A stretch of DNA of 64,000 nt from positions 124,001 to 188,000 of the forward strand of contig NZ_JAKCFA010000012.1 of the NCBI RefSeq assembly GCF_024198215.1, written 5' to 3'. Of the stretch, positions 19,477 through 28,261 are shown piece after piece. The stretch is from Myxococcus qinghaiensis (GTDB lineage Bacteria > Myxococcota > Myxococcia > Myxococcales > Myxococcaceae). Made by a program: the position numbers and the translations under genes. The number at the start of each line of letters is the position of its first letter. Position 1 is the first letter of the stretch. The notes under the pieces are model-generated. The model was not told the DNA's origin. It searched no databases and saw nothing but the letters and a program-made list of their open reading frames with translations.

Positions 19477-21696
19477 TCACGGCAGGCTCAGCTTCAATCC
19501 GAAGGGAATGGTCTGGTCCTTGATGGCGCCAGGGTCCACCTTCACCTGGTCATCCCGCACCAGCGTGGCCGAGTCCGAGCCGTCGAACGACACCGCGTCA
19601 TCCACCCCCAGCTTCACCAGCGAGTCGCGAATCTCCGCGAGCGTCTTGCCCGGCTTCTTGCCGTCCTCCTGCGCGACCAGATACGTCGTGCCCGTGTCCC
19701 GGTCGTAACCGACGATGACCTTCCCGACCTCGGTCCCCCGCTTGTCCTGCGCCTTGAAGCTCTCGTTGTTCCGCTGCGTCAGGTCGGACGCATACGCCCC
19801 CGGGTCTCCCGTGAGCGGCGCCGCCGAGGACGTCCCCGGCTTGTACTGATTCCCGTCGCCATACGGCGTGTTGTTGATGATGACCGGCACCGCGCCACCA
19901 AAGGCCACCTTCGAATCCGCCGGCGGATCTCCCTGCCCGAACTTCAGGCCACTCGACGTCCACGCCGCATAGAACCGGTCCGGTGACGACTCACCCCCAA
20001 TCACCTTCCCGTTCTCAATCACCTGCCCCACCGGACTGTCTCCGAAGAGGGCGAAGTCATAGAAGCTGGTGTTGACGATGGTGTCGCTCCCCGGCTGCCG
20101 GCCCTCGCTCTGCGCCACGTCCGTGAAGGACGGCGAGGCCCCGGGCACATGCATCCGCCCACCCCCCAGGAAGTCGAAGGCACTGCCCCCGTGCTCGACG
20201 ACGGACGGCGTGGCGTTCCGCATCGCCACGACGTGGATGCCATCGGCCTCGAACTCCACTGGCTGACGCGGATTCGCGTCGATGCGCTCCGTCACCGCCG
20301 CGGACAGCCGCTTGCCGTCCTCCGCCGTCGCCGGCAACTTCAGCTCCTGCGTCCGCGCCGAGTTCCGCGCCTCGCGCAGCAACACGTCCGAATTGGCCGC
20401 CGAGCGCCGCAACGTGATGTCTCCGTTGCCCGGCAACGCGTAGCCGTCCGTCTTCTCGCCGGGCAGCTCCGGATAGGACGCGTCGTCCACCACCTTCACC
20501 TCGACCCCGCGCGCATCCAGGTCCGCGAGCGCCTTCTGGCCCTCGGGCGTGGCGCCCAGCTCCTGCCGCAGTCGGTCGACAGTGGCCTTGTTCGCCTCTT
20601 CCTTCAGTCGCTGCGTCGTCGCGTTGTAGCCGTCGCGAATCTCCTGGCGCAGGCCCCCGTTCGGGATGTCCGTCACATCCGGCGGGCCCTTCTTCACGTG
20701 CGCGTCGTAGCGGTCCCACGCCTCCTTCTCCGGCGCGCTCGCGTCCGCGACCATCATCGACTGGAGCTCGGGCGACAGCTTCGCCCTGTCCAGCTCCGCG
20801 GCGCGCTCGGGTGAGCCGGGCGGCGTGTCGAAGATGCGCTTCGCATCCGTCGCCGACACCGTGCCCGCTTCCGTGTACTGCGGCTGCGCCTTCTTGTACG
20901 CGTCCAGCGACTCGTACGACTTGTTCGTCGTCGGGTCCAACACCTGCTCACCCTGGCGCACCACCACGTGCCCCGTCTGCCCTTCCGTCCCCGTCCGCTG
21001 GTCCTTCAGGAAGACCATCTCCGAGCGCCCCAGCAGCTCCGGCGACGCCTTGTCCACCCAGTCCGCCGCCGTATCCAGGCAGTTGACCTTGCCGTCCTTC
21101 GCGTCCTCCGTGAGCAGCGACGATGCCTCCGGAGGCGCCGACACGTTGCCCAAGAGCTTGTCGCGCAGCTCGGTGCTCGAAGCGGCCTCGAAGCTCGACG
21201 CCGACGTGTCCCGCACCGCATTGGACGTGACGCCCTTGAGGCGCTGCTCGTCATACGGTGGCGCCAGGCCCTGCGCGGTGGCTTGCGTGTTCGCCTCCTG
21301 CATGGCGCCCTGCGCACGCTGCGCGGAGCGCGCGGCCTTCTCCTCCGCGTCCTGCCGCGCCTCCTCGGCCCGAGCCGCTCGCTGCGCGGAGAGCTTCTCC
21401 GCCCGCTGCGCCTCCACCGCTTCCTTCCGGGAGGCCTTGGCCTCTTTCGGAGTCTGCCCGGGCGCCTCGGCCCGCGTCTTCGCCTTCGCCGCGTCCGCCT
21501 GCGCCTTCTGCTGCGCGCGACGCGCGGCCTCCGCTGCCCTTCGCGCCTCCTCGGCCGCTCGACGCGCCGCCTCCGCTGCCTTCCTCGCGGCCTCCGCGCG
21601 CCTTCGAGCCTCCTCCGCACGTCGGGCCGCATCCGCTCCCGAGGCCCCCGACGAAGTCGTCGGCGAGCCACCTCGAATCGCTGTCGTGCCGCCCAT
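19477..21696 (-). CDS. Multidomain protein: coiled coil, Cys/His/Asp peptidase-like region, phosphodiester-glycosidase-like C terminus
   Basis: A 739-residue protein. Residues about 20-140 are an Ala/Arg-rich coiled coil like that of the neighbouring 211-residue protein. A central region has NC206LD, GH243VVV and LD254P, a spacing that fits a papain/transglutaminase-like Cys-His-Asp triad. The last ~250 residues (VNTSFYDFALFG, GQVIENGKVIGG, VGYDRDTGTTYLVAQEDGK, DAVSFDGSDSATLVRDDQ) match the NAGPA/phosphodiester-glycosidase (DUF2233) pattern. It has no signal peptide. A helical carrier followed by hydrolase-like domains would suit an effector exported by a specialised secretion system, but no secretion genes are near. 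Catalysis by either domain is inferred. Confidence 0.65.
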   Translation of the reverse strand: MGGTTAIRGGSPTTSSGASGADAARRAEEARRRAEAARKAAEAARRAAEEARRAAEAARRAQQKAQADAAKAKTRAEAPGQTPKEAKASRKEAVEAQRAEKLSAQRAARAEEARQDAEEKAARSAQRAQGAMQEANTQATAQGLAPPYDEQRLKGVTSNAVRDTSASSFEAASSTELRDKLLGNVSAPPEASSLLTEDAKDGKVNCLDTAADWVDKASPELLGRSEMVFLKDQRTGTEGQTGHVVVRQGEQVLDPTTNKSYESLDAYKKAQPQYTEAGTVSATDAKRIFDTPPGSPERAAELDRAKLSPELQSMMVADASAPEKEAWDRYDAHVKKGPPDVTDIPNGGLRQEIRDGYNATTQRLKEEANKATVDRLRQELGATPEGQKALADLDARGVEVKVVDDASYPELPGEKTDGYALPGNGDITLRRSAANSDVLLREARNSARTQELKLPATAEDGKRLSAAVTERIDANPRQPVEFEADGIHVVAMRNATPSVVEHGGSAFDFLGGGRMHVPGASPSFTDVAQSEGRQPGSDTIVNTSFYDFALFGDSPVGQVIENGKVIGGESSPDRFYAAWTSSGLKFGQGDPPADSKVAFGGAVPVIINNTPYGDGNQYKPGTSSAAPLTGDPGAYASDLTQRNNESFKAQDKRGTEVGKVIVGYDRDTGTTYLVAQEDGKKPGKTLAEIRDSLVKLGVDDAVSFDGSDSATLVRDDQVKVDPGAIKDQTIPFGLKLSLP

Positions 21697-21917
21697 GCCT
21701 CACCCCCTGCTGGGAAATCGAGACCGTCCTTTCATTCTCGACTCGGGGACTTCCCAGATTCGCCGCGCGCGCGGGACGGGGCGTGTCTGTCACCCCGGAG
21801 ACACCCGCGCGGCGGATTGCGGGACACTGACGCTCGCCTGCTCAGGGGTTTCCACCAGGTCGTGACGACGCAAGACGTGGCGAGTGCAAGCGACCCAGAG
21901 GAAACTCGTAGGGCTCA

Positions 21918-21931
21918 GGTGACGCGTCACC
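21918..21931. promoter_or_regulatory. Perfect 14-bp palindrome upstream of the beta-lactamase-fold gene
   Basis: GGTGACGCGTCACC is a perfect palindrome ending 28 bases before the ATG at 21960, in the region between two divergent genes. A second short dyad, GTCGTGACGAC (21859-21869), lies 49 bases further upstream. They could be binding sites for a dimeric regulator; no regulator gene is adjacent. Confidence 0.4.
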
Positions 21932-21959
21932 CCGCACGAGTCACACCAGGAAACCCTCC

Positions 21960-23537
21960 ATGCACCGCAGACCTTTCTCCCGCCTTGTCTCCGTGGCCCT
22001 CTCGGGCCTCGTGGCCGTGGGCCTCCTCACCGCCGCCGACACCCGCGAGCCCACGACGCAGTGGCTGGCCCGCCCCAGCGAGGCCGCTCGAATCGCTCGC
22101 GTGGAGCAGGGCCTCTCTCCCATCACGATTCCCGGCGAGGAGCCGCGCAAGCTGTCGCTCACGCAGTGGATGGAGCTGTACGGCGTGCCCGGCGTGAGCA
22201 TCGCCGTGTTCGACAAGGGCGCGCTCGTGTGGGCCAAGGCCTATGGCGTGAAGCACGCGGGCGGCAGCGAGGCCGTCACCGTCGACACGCTCTTCCAGGC
22301 CGCGTCCATCAGCAAGCCCGTGACGGCGATGGCGGCGATGCACCACGCGGAGAAGCGCAAGTGGTCGCTCGACGCGAACATCAACGACACGCTCGTCTCC
22401 TGGAAGGTGCCGGACAACGAGTTCACCACGGAGCAGAAGGTGACGCTGCGCCGGCTGCTGTCGCACAGCGCGGGCACGACGGCGAGCGGCTTCCGCGGCT
22501 ACTCCAGCACCGAGCCCGTGCCCACCACCCTCCAGGTCCTGGATGGAGAGAAGCCCGCGAACTCGCCCGCCGTGCGCGTGAACACCGTGCCCGGCACGCT
22601 GACGCGCTACAGCGGCGGCGGCACCACCATCGTCCAGCAGATGCTGGTGGACCAGCTCAAGAAGCCCTTCCCCGTCATCATGAAGGAGACCGTGCTCGGG
22701 CCGCTCGGCATGAAGCACAGCACCTTCGAGCAGCCCCTGCCCAAGGAGCTGGAGCCCCTCGCCGCCAGCGGCACCTACTCCGGTGGAAAGAGCGTGGAGG
22801 GACGCTGGCACACCTACCCGGAGATGGCTCCCGCCGGACTGTGGACCACGCCGTCGGACCTGGCGCGCGTCGCGCTGGAGATGTCCAAGGCAACCAAGGG
22901 CCAGTCCCGCCGCGTGGTGTCCCAGGCGATGGCGAAGCAGATGCTCACCCGCCAGTCAGAGGCGTTCGGCATCGGCTTCATGCGTCGGCCCGGACAGGAA
23001 TGGTTTGGTCACGGCGGAGGGAACGAGGGCTATCGCTGCTTCCTCATGGCCTTCGAGTCGGGCAGCGGCGTGGCCGTCATGACCAACTCGGATGACGGCT
23101 CGCACCTCTTCGACCGTCTCATCGCGAGTGTGATGGCCGAGTACGGCTGGAAGGGCTACACCATCACTCCCGACGGCATCGGCATGACGACGGACCTGCT
23201 GGCGCGCATCAAGGGTACCGACGCCGCGCTCGCCTGGTTCAAGACGCGCAAGAGCACCGCAACGAAGGAGGACACCCAGGTGACCCCAGACGTCCTCAAC
23301 GAGCTCGGCTACAGCCTGTTGCACTCGGGCAAGGTGCCCGACGCGGTGAAGGTGTTCGAAGCCAACGTGGAGCTGTACCCCACCAACGCCAACGCTCACG
23401 ACAGCCTGGCCGAGGGCTACGCCGAGGCCGGCCGGAAGGACGACGCCATCCGGCTCTACAAGAAGGCGCTCGAGCTGGACCCGAAGAGCACCAACGCCGT
23501 GAAGATGCTGGAGAAGCTGGGCGCGGCCCCGAAGTAG
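21960..23537 (+). CDS. Secreted beta-lactamase-fold serine hydrolase with C-terminal TPRs
   Basis: A 525-residue exported protein. The signal peptide is MHRRPFSRLVSVALSGLVAV and on. The beta-lactamase/class C penicillin-binding-protein domain (about 55-390) has the SxxK motif ASISKPVTA with the nucleophile Ser, the second motif as RYSGGGTT, and a third-motif equivalent HGGGNEGYRC. The last ~110 residues hold TPR-like pairs (LNELGYSLLHSGKVPDAVKV, then YAEAGRKDDAIRLYKKALEL). Such serine hydrolases are esterases, D-amino-acid peptidases or D-aminoacylases; true beta-lactamase activity is not implied. The substrate is unknown. Confidence 0.85.
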   Translation: MHRRPFSRLVSVALSGLVAVGLLTAADTREPTTQWLARPSEAARIARVEQGLSPITIPGEEPRKLSLTQWMELYGVPGVSIAVFDKGALVWAKAYGVKHAGGSEAVTVDTLFQAASISKPVTAMAAMHHAEKRKWSLDANINDTLVSWKVPDNEFTTEQKVTLRRLLSHSAGTTASGFRGYSSTEPVPTTLQVLDGEKPANSPAVRVNTVPGTLTRYSGGGTTIVQQMLVDQLKKPFPVIMKETVLGPLGMKHSTFEQPLPKELEPLAASGTYSGGKSVEGRWHTYPEMAPAGLWTTPSDLARVALEMSKATKGQSRRVVSQAMAKQMLTRQSEAFGIGFMRRPGQEWFGHGGGNEGYRCFLMAFESGSGVAVMTNSDDGSHLFDRLIASVMAEYGWKGYTITPDGIGMTTDLLARIKGTDAALAWFKTRKSTATKEDTQVTPDVLNELGYSLLHSGKVPDAVKVFEANVELYPTNANAHDSLAEGYAEAGRKDDAIRLYKKALELDPKSTNAVKMLEKLGAAPK

Positions 23538-23554
23538 CGGTCGCCCCGCTCGCG

Positions 23555-23585
23555 GAGGATTGTTTCCCGCGTGGAAACAGTCCTC
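23555..23585 (+). terminator. Hairpin terminator after the serine hydrolase gene
   Basis: GAGGATTGTTTCC (23555-23567) pairs with GGAAACAGTCCTC (23573-23585) over 13 bases with a single T-G wobble and a 5-base loop, 17 bases after the stop codon. No clear T-run follows, which is common for hairpins in this GC range. Confidence 0.65.
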
Positions 23586-23685
23586 TGCCGAGCGCCCCGT
23601 TTTTCGCGGCGGCCCAAGTCTCTACTGTTCCTCTTGTCAGCAACGCACACCGCGACGACGCGGTGAACCCAAGAGGGAGCAAGCC

Positions 23686-24510
23686 ATGAGCGCCACCGTC
23701 CAGAAGAGCCAGCCCGACACCATCGTCCTCGTCCACGGCATGTGGATGACGCCCCGAAGCTGGCAGGGGTGGATGGACCGCTTCACGAAGGCCGGCTACC
23801 GCGTCATCGCCCCGTCCTGGCCCGGCCTGGAGGTCGGCGTGGAAGCGCTCCAGAAGGACCCCACGCCGCTGGAGAACCTGCGCGTGAAGCAGATTGTGGA
23901 CCACTACGAGCGCATCATCCGCGCGCTGCCCACCCCGCCCATCCTCATGGGCCACTCCTTCGGCGGCGCCTTCGTGCAGATGCTGCTCGACAGGGGCGTG
24001 GGCGCCGCGGGCGTCGCCATCCACTCCGCGCCGGTGAAGGGCGTCTACACGCTGCCGTTCACCACCATCAAGTCGACGGCGTCCACGCTGCTCAACCCCG
24101 CCAACGTCAACCGCCCCGCGCCGATGACGCCCGAGCAGTTCCACTACGCCTTCACCAACACGCTGACGCAGGAGGAGTCGGACGAGGTGTACCGCACGCA
24201 GTACGTGCCGGGCTCGGGCCGCGCGCTCTTCCAGGGCGCCCTCGCCAACCTGACGCCGCGCTCGGAAGTCACAGTGAATCTGAAGAACGACGAGCGCGCC
24301 CCGCTGCTGTTCCTCTCGGGCGACTCGGACATCATCCTCCCCGCCAGCATCCAGCGGGAGAACGTGAAGCGCTACGCGAAGTCGAAGGCGGTGACGGAGT
24401 ACGTGGAGCTGAAGGGCCGCTCGCACTACACCGTGGCGCAGCCGGGCTGGGAGGCCGTCGCGGACCTCGCGCTCAACTGGGCCAGGGAGCACGCCACCGT
24501 TCGTAACTAG
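23686..24510 (+). CDS. Alpha/beta hydrolase
   Basis: A 274-residue alpha/beta-hydrolase. The oxyanion strand is IVLVHGMWMTPRSW, the nucleophile elbow is GHSFGG (Ser about residue 88), the acid is probably in LSGDSDIILP and the catalytic His in GRSHYTV near the C terminus. ATG at 23686 follows AGAGGGAG. There is no signal peptide, so it acts in the cytosol. The closest remembered relatives are small hydrolases of unknown substrate with an HGMWMT loop, annotated as alpha/beta hydrolase or lysophospholipase. It stands alone between a hairpin terminator and a convergent terminator. Confidence 0.88.
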   Translation: MSATVQKSQPDTIVLVHGMWMTPRSWQGWMDRFTKAGYRVIAPSWPGLEVGVEALQKDPTPLENLRVKQIVDHYERIIRALPTPPILMGHSFGGAFVQMLLDRGVGAAGVAIHSAPVKGVYTLPFTTIKSTASTLLNPANVNRPAPMTPEQFHYAFTNTLTQEESDEVYRTQYVPGSGRALFQGALANLTPRSEVTVNLKNDERAPLLFLSGDSDIILPASIQRENVKRYAKSKAVTEYVELKGRSHYTVAQPGWEAVADLALNWAREHATVRN

Positions 24511-24528
24511 CGTTCCGCTGTCGCGCAC

Positions 24529-24586
24529 CTGGGGAGTGTCCCCGCTCCCGTTCTCCCGAGCTTGAGCTTGGGTCGACGCTCCCCAG
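24529..24586. terminator. Bidirectional hairpin between convergent genes
   Basis: CTGGGGAGTGTC (24529-24540) pairs with GACGCTCCCCAG (24575-24586) over 12 bases with one wobble. The intervening 34 bases contain a smaller dyad (AGCTTGAGCT). It lies between the alpha/beta hydrolase stop (24510) and the stop of the convergent gene (24609). Confidence 0.55.
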
Positions 24587-24608
24587 TGGTTGAGGTGCCG
24601 CTCGCGCC

Positions 24609-25628
24609 TCAGGATGATTCGAAGAGGTCGTCCCAATCAGGCCCACCCAGTCGGGCCACGAGCGTCTTCAGATTCGCGCGGGTCGTCTCGGCCTGCACGT
24701 AGTCGAACCGGAAGCCACAGGCTCCGGAGTCACAGGGCTCCAGGCCCTGGGTTCGGGGCGAGCAGCCTTGCACCTGGGCGCAGCCCGCCTGTCGTGTGGG
24801 GCAGAGCGCTCGCTTCGACAACATCGCCAACCGCAGGAAGGTCTCGAAGTCCTCGGGTGAGCGGAACACCTGCCGGGCCTCGGCGCCTGCGTCTCGGGCT
24901 CCGGGGGGAAGGAAGGTCGCGGAGCTCGCCGTGCCGAGCCACTCGGCGGTGGAATGACGCCGCCTCACGGGAATCTTGTCCTCCGCGAGGCTGAGCACGG
25001 GCGACGAGGCTCCCTCATGCCGCGCGACGCGGAAGTGCGCGTTGTAGATGCCGGGCGCCAGCGCGCTCACGTGGCCTTCGCACTCGGTCTCCGTCGTCAT
25101 CGGAAACATCGCCACGCGCCAGTGCTTGCACTTCGGACAGGAGACATCGACTCCTGGAAAGGGCCAGCCTCTCGGCGGCGCGTGCACGGGGTCCGCCAGC
25201 ACCGCGTCCACGTACTCCTGCGCATCCGTCACGTTCTCCTCGCGCAGCCCCTCCGCCTCCAGCACCGGGCGGTCCGCGTCGACGAGCAGCGCAGGGGCAT
25301 AGAGCACGAGCAGCAGGTCCTCGTCCCCATGCGAGCCGATGCCGCGCTCCCGACGGAGGCCCACGAGCTGGAGCGCGAGCGGCGTCGTCCGCGACAACTC
25401 CAGCTCCTCGTCACCCCTCAAGTGGAACCGTCGGTGCTCCGGGTCCACCTTCCCCTGTCTGCGCAGACTCTCGCTCACATACTGGCGCAAGAGCCCCACC
25501 GCGCAGTCCGTGCATTGCACCTCGCGCAGCGTCGCATGGTGCGCCTCACGCTCCGGCGCCGTCGCCACCACCACCTTCCTCGGCGCCAGCTCCGGCGGGC
25601 CTCGCACCTTCGCCACCTTCGCCGTCAT
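24609..25628 (-). CDS. Cysteine-rich protein of unknown function, coupled to a LysM protein
   Basis: I do not recognise this 339-residue protein. It has no signal peptide or membrane segment. Cysteine pairs suggest bound metal: CTDC (about residue 39), CPKC (about 165), CEGH, then CPTRQAGC, CSPR and CDSGACGF near the C terminus. The middle has hydrophobic strands (DEDLLLVLYAPALLVD). It starts three bases after the stop of the LysM/peptidoglycan-binding gene, so the two are almost certainly co-transcribed. LysM proteins of that kind are often encoded beside T6SS- or phage-tail-related cargo, so an effector or adaptor role is possible, but that is speculation. Confidence 0.6.
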   Translation of the reverse strand: MTAKVAKVRGPPELAPRKVVVATAPEREAHHATLREVQCTDCAVGLLRQYVSESLRRQGKVDPEHRRFHLRGDEELELSRTTPLALQLVGLRRERGIGSHGDEDLLLVLYAPALLVDADRPVLEAEGLREENVTDAQEYVDAVLADPVHAPPRGWPFPGVDVSCPKCKHWRVAMFPMTTETECEGHVSALAPGIYNAHFRVARHEGASSPVLSLAEDKIPVRRRHSTAEWLGTASSATFLPPGARDAGAEARQVFRSPEDFETFLRLAMLSKRALCPTRQAGCAQVQGCSPRTQGLEPCDSGACGFRFDYVQAETTRANLKTLVARLGGPDWDDLFESS

Positions 25629-25631
25629 GAC

Positions 25632-26276
25632 TCAGCTCCCATGCAACACCTCGAGCTGTCTCGACGTCTCCGCGTCCAGCCGCCCCGTGACGGCCAGGCC
25701 CGTGCGGTGCTGGAAGGCTCGGAGCGCGCTGCGCAGCTCCAGCGTCATCCGCCCCGTCGGCTCCAGCGCGTACCCCAGGTTGATGAGCCTCGCCTCCGCC
25801 CCCGCGACGCCGTCATCCGGCACATCCTGCATGGGACGCAGCGCGCCCAGCTCCAGCTCCCACCACTGGTCCTCGCACTCCAGCTCGGCACGGCTCGCGC
25901 TGAGCGGCACGCGCTGCACCAACAGGCCGTTGCCGTCCGTCTCCCCCTCCACCACCCGAGTCCCGAACAACAAGAGATAGGGCCTGCTCGCCAACGGCGC
26001 GCCCTCGTCGTCTCGCAATTCGAGCCGCAGATAGCGGGCGCTCGTCGCATCGAGGGTGAGGGGACGCGGCAGCCCGGTGTAGAGCGGCATCCGACTGGGG
26101 CGCGGCTCCGGAATCACCACGGTGTCCCCGGGATAGAGCACGCTCGGATTGGGCCGCTTGCGACGCAGCTCCGCATTGGCCGGATGCTCGTAGACCTGCC
26201 GGTAGTCCAGGATTCCGTAGCGCCGCGCGACCAACAACATGCACTCACCACGTCGGATGACATGGGTGGTGGACAT
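25632..26276 (-). CDS. LysM and peptidoglycan-binding domain protein
   Basis: A 214-residue protein. An N-terminal LysM-like module (THVIRRGECMLLVARRYGIL, then LYPGDTVVIPEPRPS) is followed by a beta-rich middle (LTLDATSARYLRLELRDDEG) and a C-terminal PG_binding_1 module (DDGVAGAEARLINLGYALEP, then LRAFQHRTGLAVTGRLDAET). There is no signal peptide, which is unusual for a peptidoglycan binder; proteins of this build without signals are found with VgrG/PAAR or phage-tail-like genes. GAGGGGGAAG precedes ATG 26276, and the frame upstream is not protein-like. It is the first gene of a two-gene unit. Confidence 0.8.
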   Translation of the reverse strand: MSTTHVIRRGECMLLVARRYGILDYRQVYEHPANAELRRKRPNPSVLYPGDTVVIPEPRPSRMPLYTGLPRPLTLDATSARYLRLELRDDEGAPLASRPYLLLFGTRVVEGETDGNGLLVQRVPLSASRAELECEDQWWELELGALRPMQDVPDDGVAGAEARLINLGYALEPTGRMTLELRSALRAFQHRTGLAVTGRLDAETSRQLEVLHGS

Positions 26277-26407
26277 GGTCTTCCCCCTCGTCGATGAAAG
26301 AGCCCCAACTCCTCCACCGCTCAGGAACGCTAGTCGAGGCCCGGCATTTCGCGGCATGCACCTCAGGGCATAGGGGCTTCCCCGCGACACACCCGGGTCC
26401 ACACCGC

Positions 26408-27670
26408 CTACGTCCCCGCTTCGCTCAGCCTCGCCGCCTGCGTCAGCAGATAATTGCGCTCCGGCAGGCTCGTGGTGCGCTCAGCCGCCTTCCGGTAGTG
26501 CACAGCCGCCGCCTCGTGCCTGCCCGCTCTCTCCAGCAGATGCGCACGCACCGCGTCGAGCCGATGGCTCCCCTCCAGCCGCCCCTCCGCGTCGAGCTCC
26601 TTCAGCAGCGCCAACCCCACCTCCGGCCCCCGCACCATCGCCGTCGCGATGGCGTGGTTGAGCGCCACCATGGGATTGTCGGACAGGCGCATCAGCACCT
26701 CGTAGAGCGCCTGCACCTGCGGCCAGTCCGTGTCCTCCGCGCGCGCCGCCTCGTCATGCACGGCCGCGATGGCCGCCTGCACCTGGTACATCCCCAGCGA
26801 GCCCTTCGATAGCGTCGCGGAGATGAGCGCGATGCCCTCCGCAATCATCCCCGCGTCCCACAGGCTCCGGTCCTGGACATCCAGCGGAATCAGCTCGCCC
26901 TCCGGCCCCGTCCTCGCCTTCCGGCGCGCGTCCGTGAGCAGCATCAGCGCGAGCAACCCCGCCACCTCGCCGTCCTCGGGCAGGAGCGTGTGCAGCATTC
27001 GCGTCAGGCGAATCGCCTCGCCCGACAGGTCCGTGCGGTGCAGCTCCGGCCCGGAGGTCGCCGTGTAGCCCTCGTTGAAGATGAGGTAGAGCACGTGCAG
27101 CACCGTGCCCAGCCGCTGCGCGCTCTCCTCCGGCGTGGGCTTCTGGAACGGTACGCCCGAGCTCTTGATGCTCTGCTTGGCGCGGCTGATTCGCTGCGCC
27201 ATCGTCGCCTCGGGGACGAGGAAGGCCTTGGCGATTTCAGCCGTCGTCAACCCGCCCACCGCGCGCAGCGTCAGCGCTATCGCCGACGCCGTCGACAGCG
27301 CCGGGTGACAGCACATGAACAGCAGCACGAGCGCGGCATCCCGCCCCGCCACCTCGTCGCTGTCCAGCGCGAGCACGAGCTGGAGCTCTGGTGGCACCAG
27401 GCTGACGACGAGCTCCTCGCGATGGCGACGGGCCGCCTCCGCGCGCACGTGGTCCGTGATTCGCCGCGAGGCGACCTGAATCAACCAGGCGCGCGGGTCG
27501 TCCGGCACGCCCTCGCGAGGCCACTGCAGGGCCGCCGCGAGCAGCGCTTCCTGGACCGCGTCCTCCGAGGCTCCGAAGTCTCGAAACTTCCGGATGACGG
27601 CGCCCAGCACCCGCGGCGCGTGCTCGCGCAACAGGTGCTCCAGGTGGCGTGGCTCCAACGTCACCCTCAC
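26408..27670 (-). CDS. ECF42-type RNA polymerase sigma factor with C-terminal TPR extension
   Basis: A 420-residue sigma-70-family protein, far longer than ordinary ECF factors. Region 2 lies at about 20-85 (FGASEDAVQEALLAAALQWP, then DDPRAWLIQVASRRITDHVR) and region 4 at about 115-165 (LRAVGGLTTAEIAKAFLVPE, then MAQRISRAKQSI). A long helical extension follows (the DUF6596/TPR-like region, FNEGYTATSGPELHRTDLSG to the end), which is the hallmark of group ECF42. ECF42 genes sit with DGPF/YCII-domain genes and lack a classical anti-sigma factor, as here: the start overlaps the end of the yciI-like gene by four bases. Confidence 0.88.
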   Translation of the reverse strand: MRVTLEPRHLEHLLREHAPRVLGAVIRKFRDFGASEDAVQEALLAAALQWPREGVPDDPRAWLIQVASRRITDHVRAEAARRHREELVVSLVPPELQLVLALDSDEVAGRDAALVLLFMCCHPALSTASAIALTLRAVGGLTTAEIAKAFLVPEATMAQRISRAKQSIKSSGVPFQKPTPEESAQRLGTVLHVLYLIFNEGYTATSGPELHRTDLSGEAIRLTRMLHTLLPEDGEVAGLLALMLLTDARRKARTGPEGELIPLDVQDRSLWDAGMIAEGIALISATLSKGSLGMYQVQAAIAAVHDEAARAEDTDWPQVQALYEVLMRLSDNPMVALNHAIATAMVRGPEVGLALLKELDAEGRLEGSHRLDAVRAHLLERAGRHEAAAVHYRKAAERTTSLPERNYLLTQAARLSEAGT

Positions 27671-28062
27671 ACCCCGTCGGGAGGAGGACCGCTCATCACC
27701 TGCCGCACTTCGATGGACAGGTTGAGCGGCTTGCCGCCAGGCCCGGGGGCAGCGGAGGCCTCCGCGGCGATGGCGTAGGCGCGCTCGGGGCTGTCGACCT
27801 CGACAATCCAGTAGCCCGCGAGGAACTCCTTCGACTCCGGGAACACGCCGTCGGTGATGGGCTTGCCGTCCTCACCGGCGCGCACGCGCTTCGCCTGGTC
27901 GGGCCCCGCGAGTCCCTCGGCGGCCACCAGCTCACCGGCGGCTCCGAGCTTCTTCGCGAAGTTCATCATGAAGCCGATGTGCGCCTGGAGGTCCTTCTTC
28001 GGCCAGCTGGCGACAGCGTACGCACCGCCCGTGGGCGTGTTCATCATGAGCATGTACTTCAT
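27667..28062 (-). CDS. DGPF/YciI-family protein, ECF42 partner
   Basis: A 131-residue YCII-fold protein: MKYMLMMNTPTGGAYAVASW, a central ITDGVFPESKEFLAGYWIVE (the DGPF-type motif, here DGVF) and a helix with AYAIAAEASAA. DGPF proteins are typical targets and neighbours of ECF42 sigma factors; their biochemical role is unclear, though the fold suggests a small-molecule enzyme or sensor. It is the first gene of the pair and overlaps the sigma-factor start by four bases. Confidence 0.85.
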   Translation of the reverse strand: MKYMLMMNTPTGGAYAVASWPKKDLQAHIGFMMNFAKKLGAAGELVAAEGLAGPDQAKRVRAGEDGKPITDGVFPESKEFLAGYWIVEVDSPERAYAIAAEASAAPGPGGKPLNLSIEVRQVMSGPPPDGV

Positions 28063-28261
28063 GGGGGGCTCCCTCTTTCTCGTGGCACCCGCGCTCCTTC
28101 ATTGGGGCGCGTTCATCCGGATGTCGGAGCCAGGAGCGAGGTCTCGACATCCGCTCTGAAGATATTCGACCGACCTCCCAGGCCAGTGGAACAACCGCGC
28201 GCAATCACACGAGAAGCGCCCGGACTTCCGTGCACTGACGCGGCACGTCGAGCCGTGGGAT

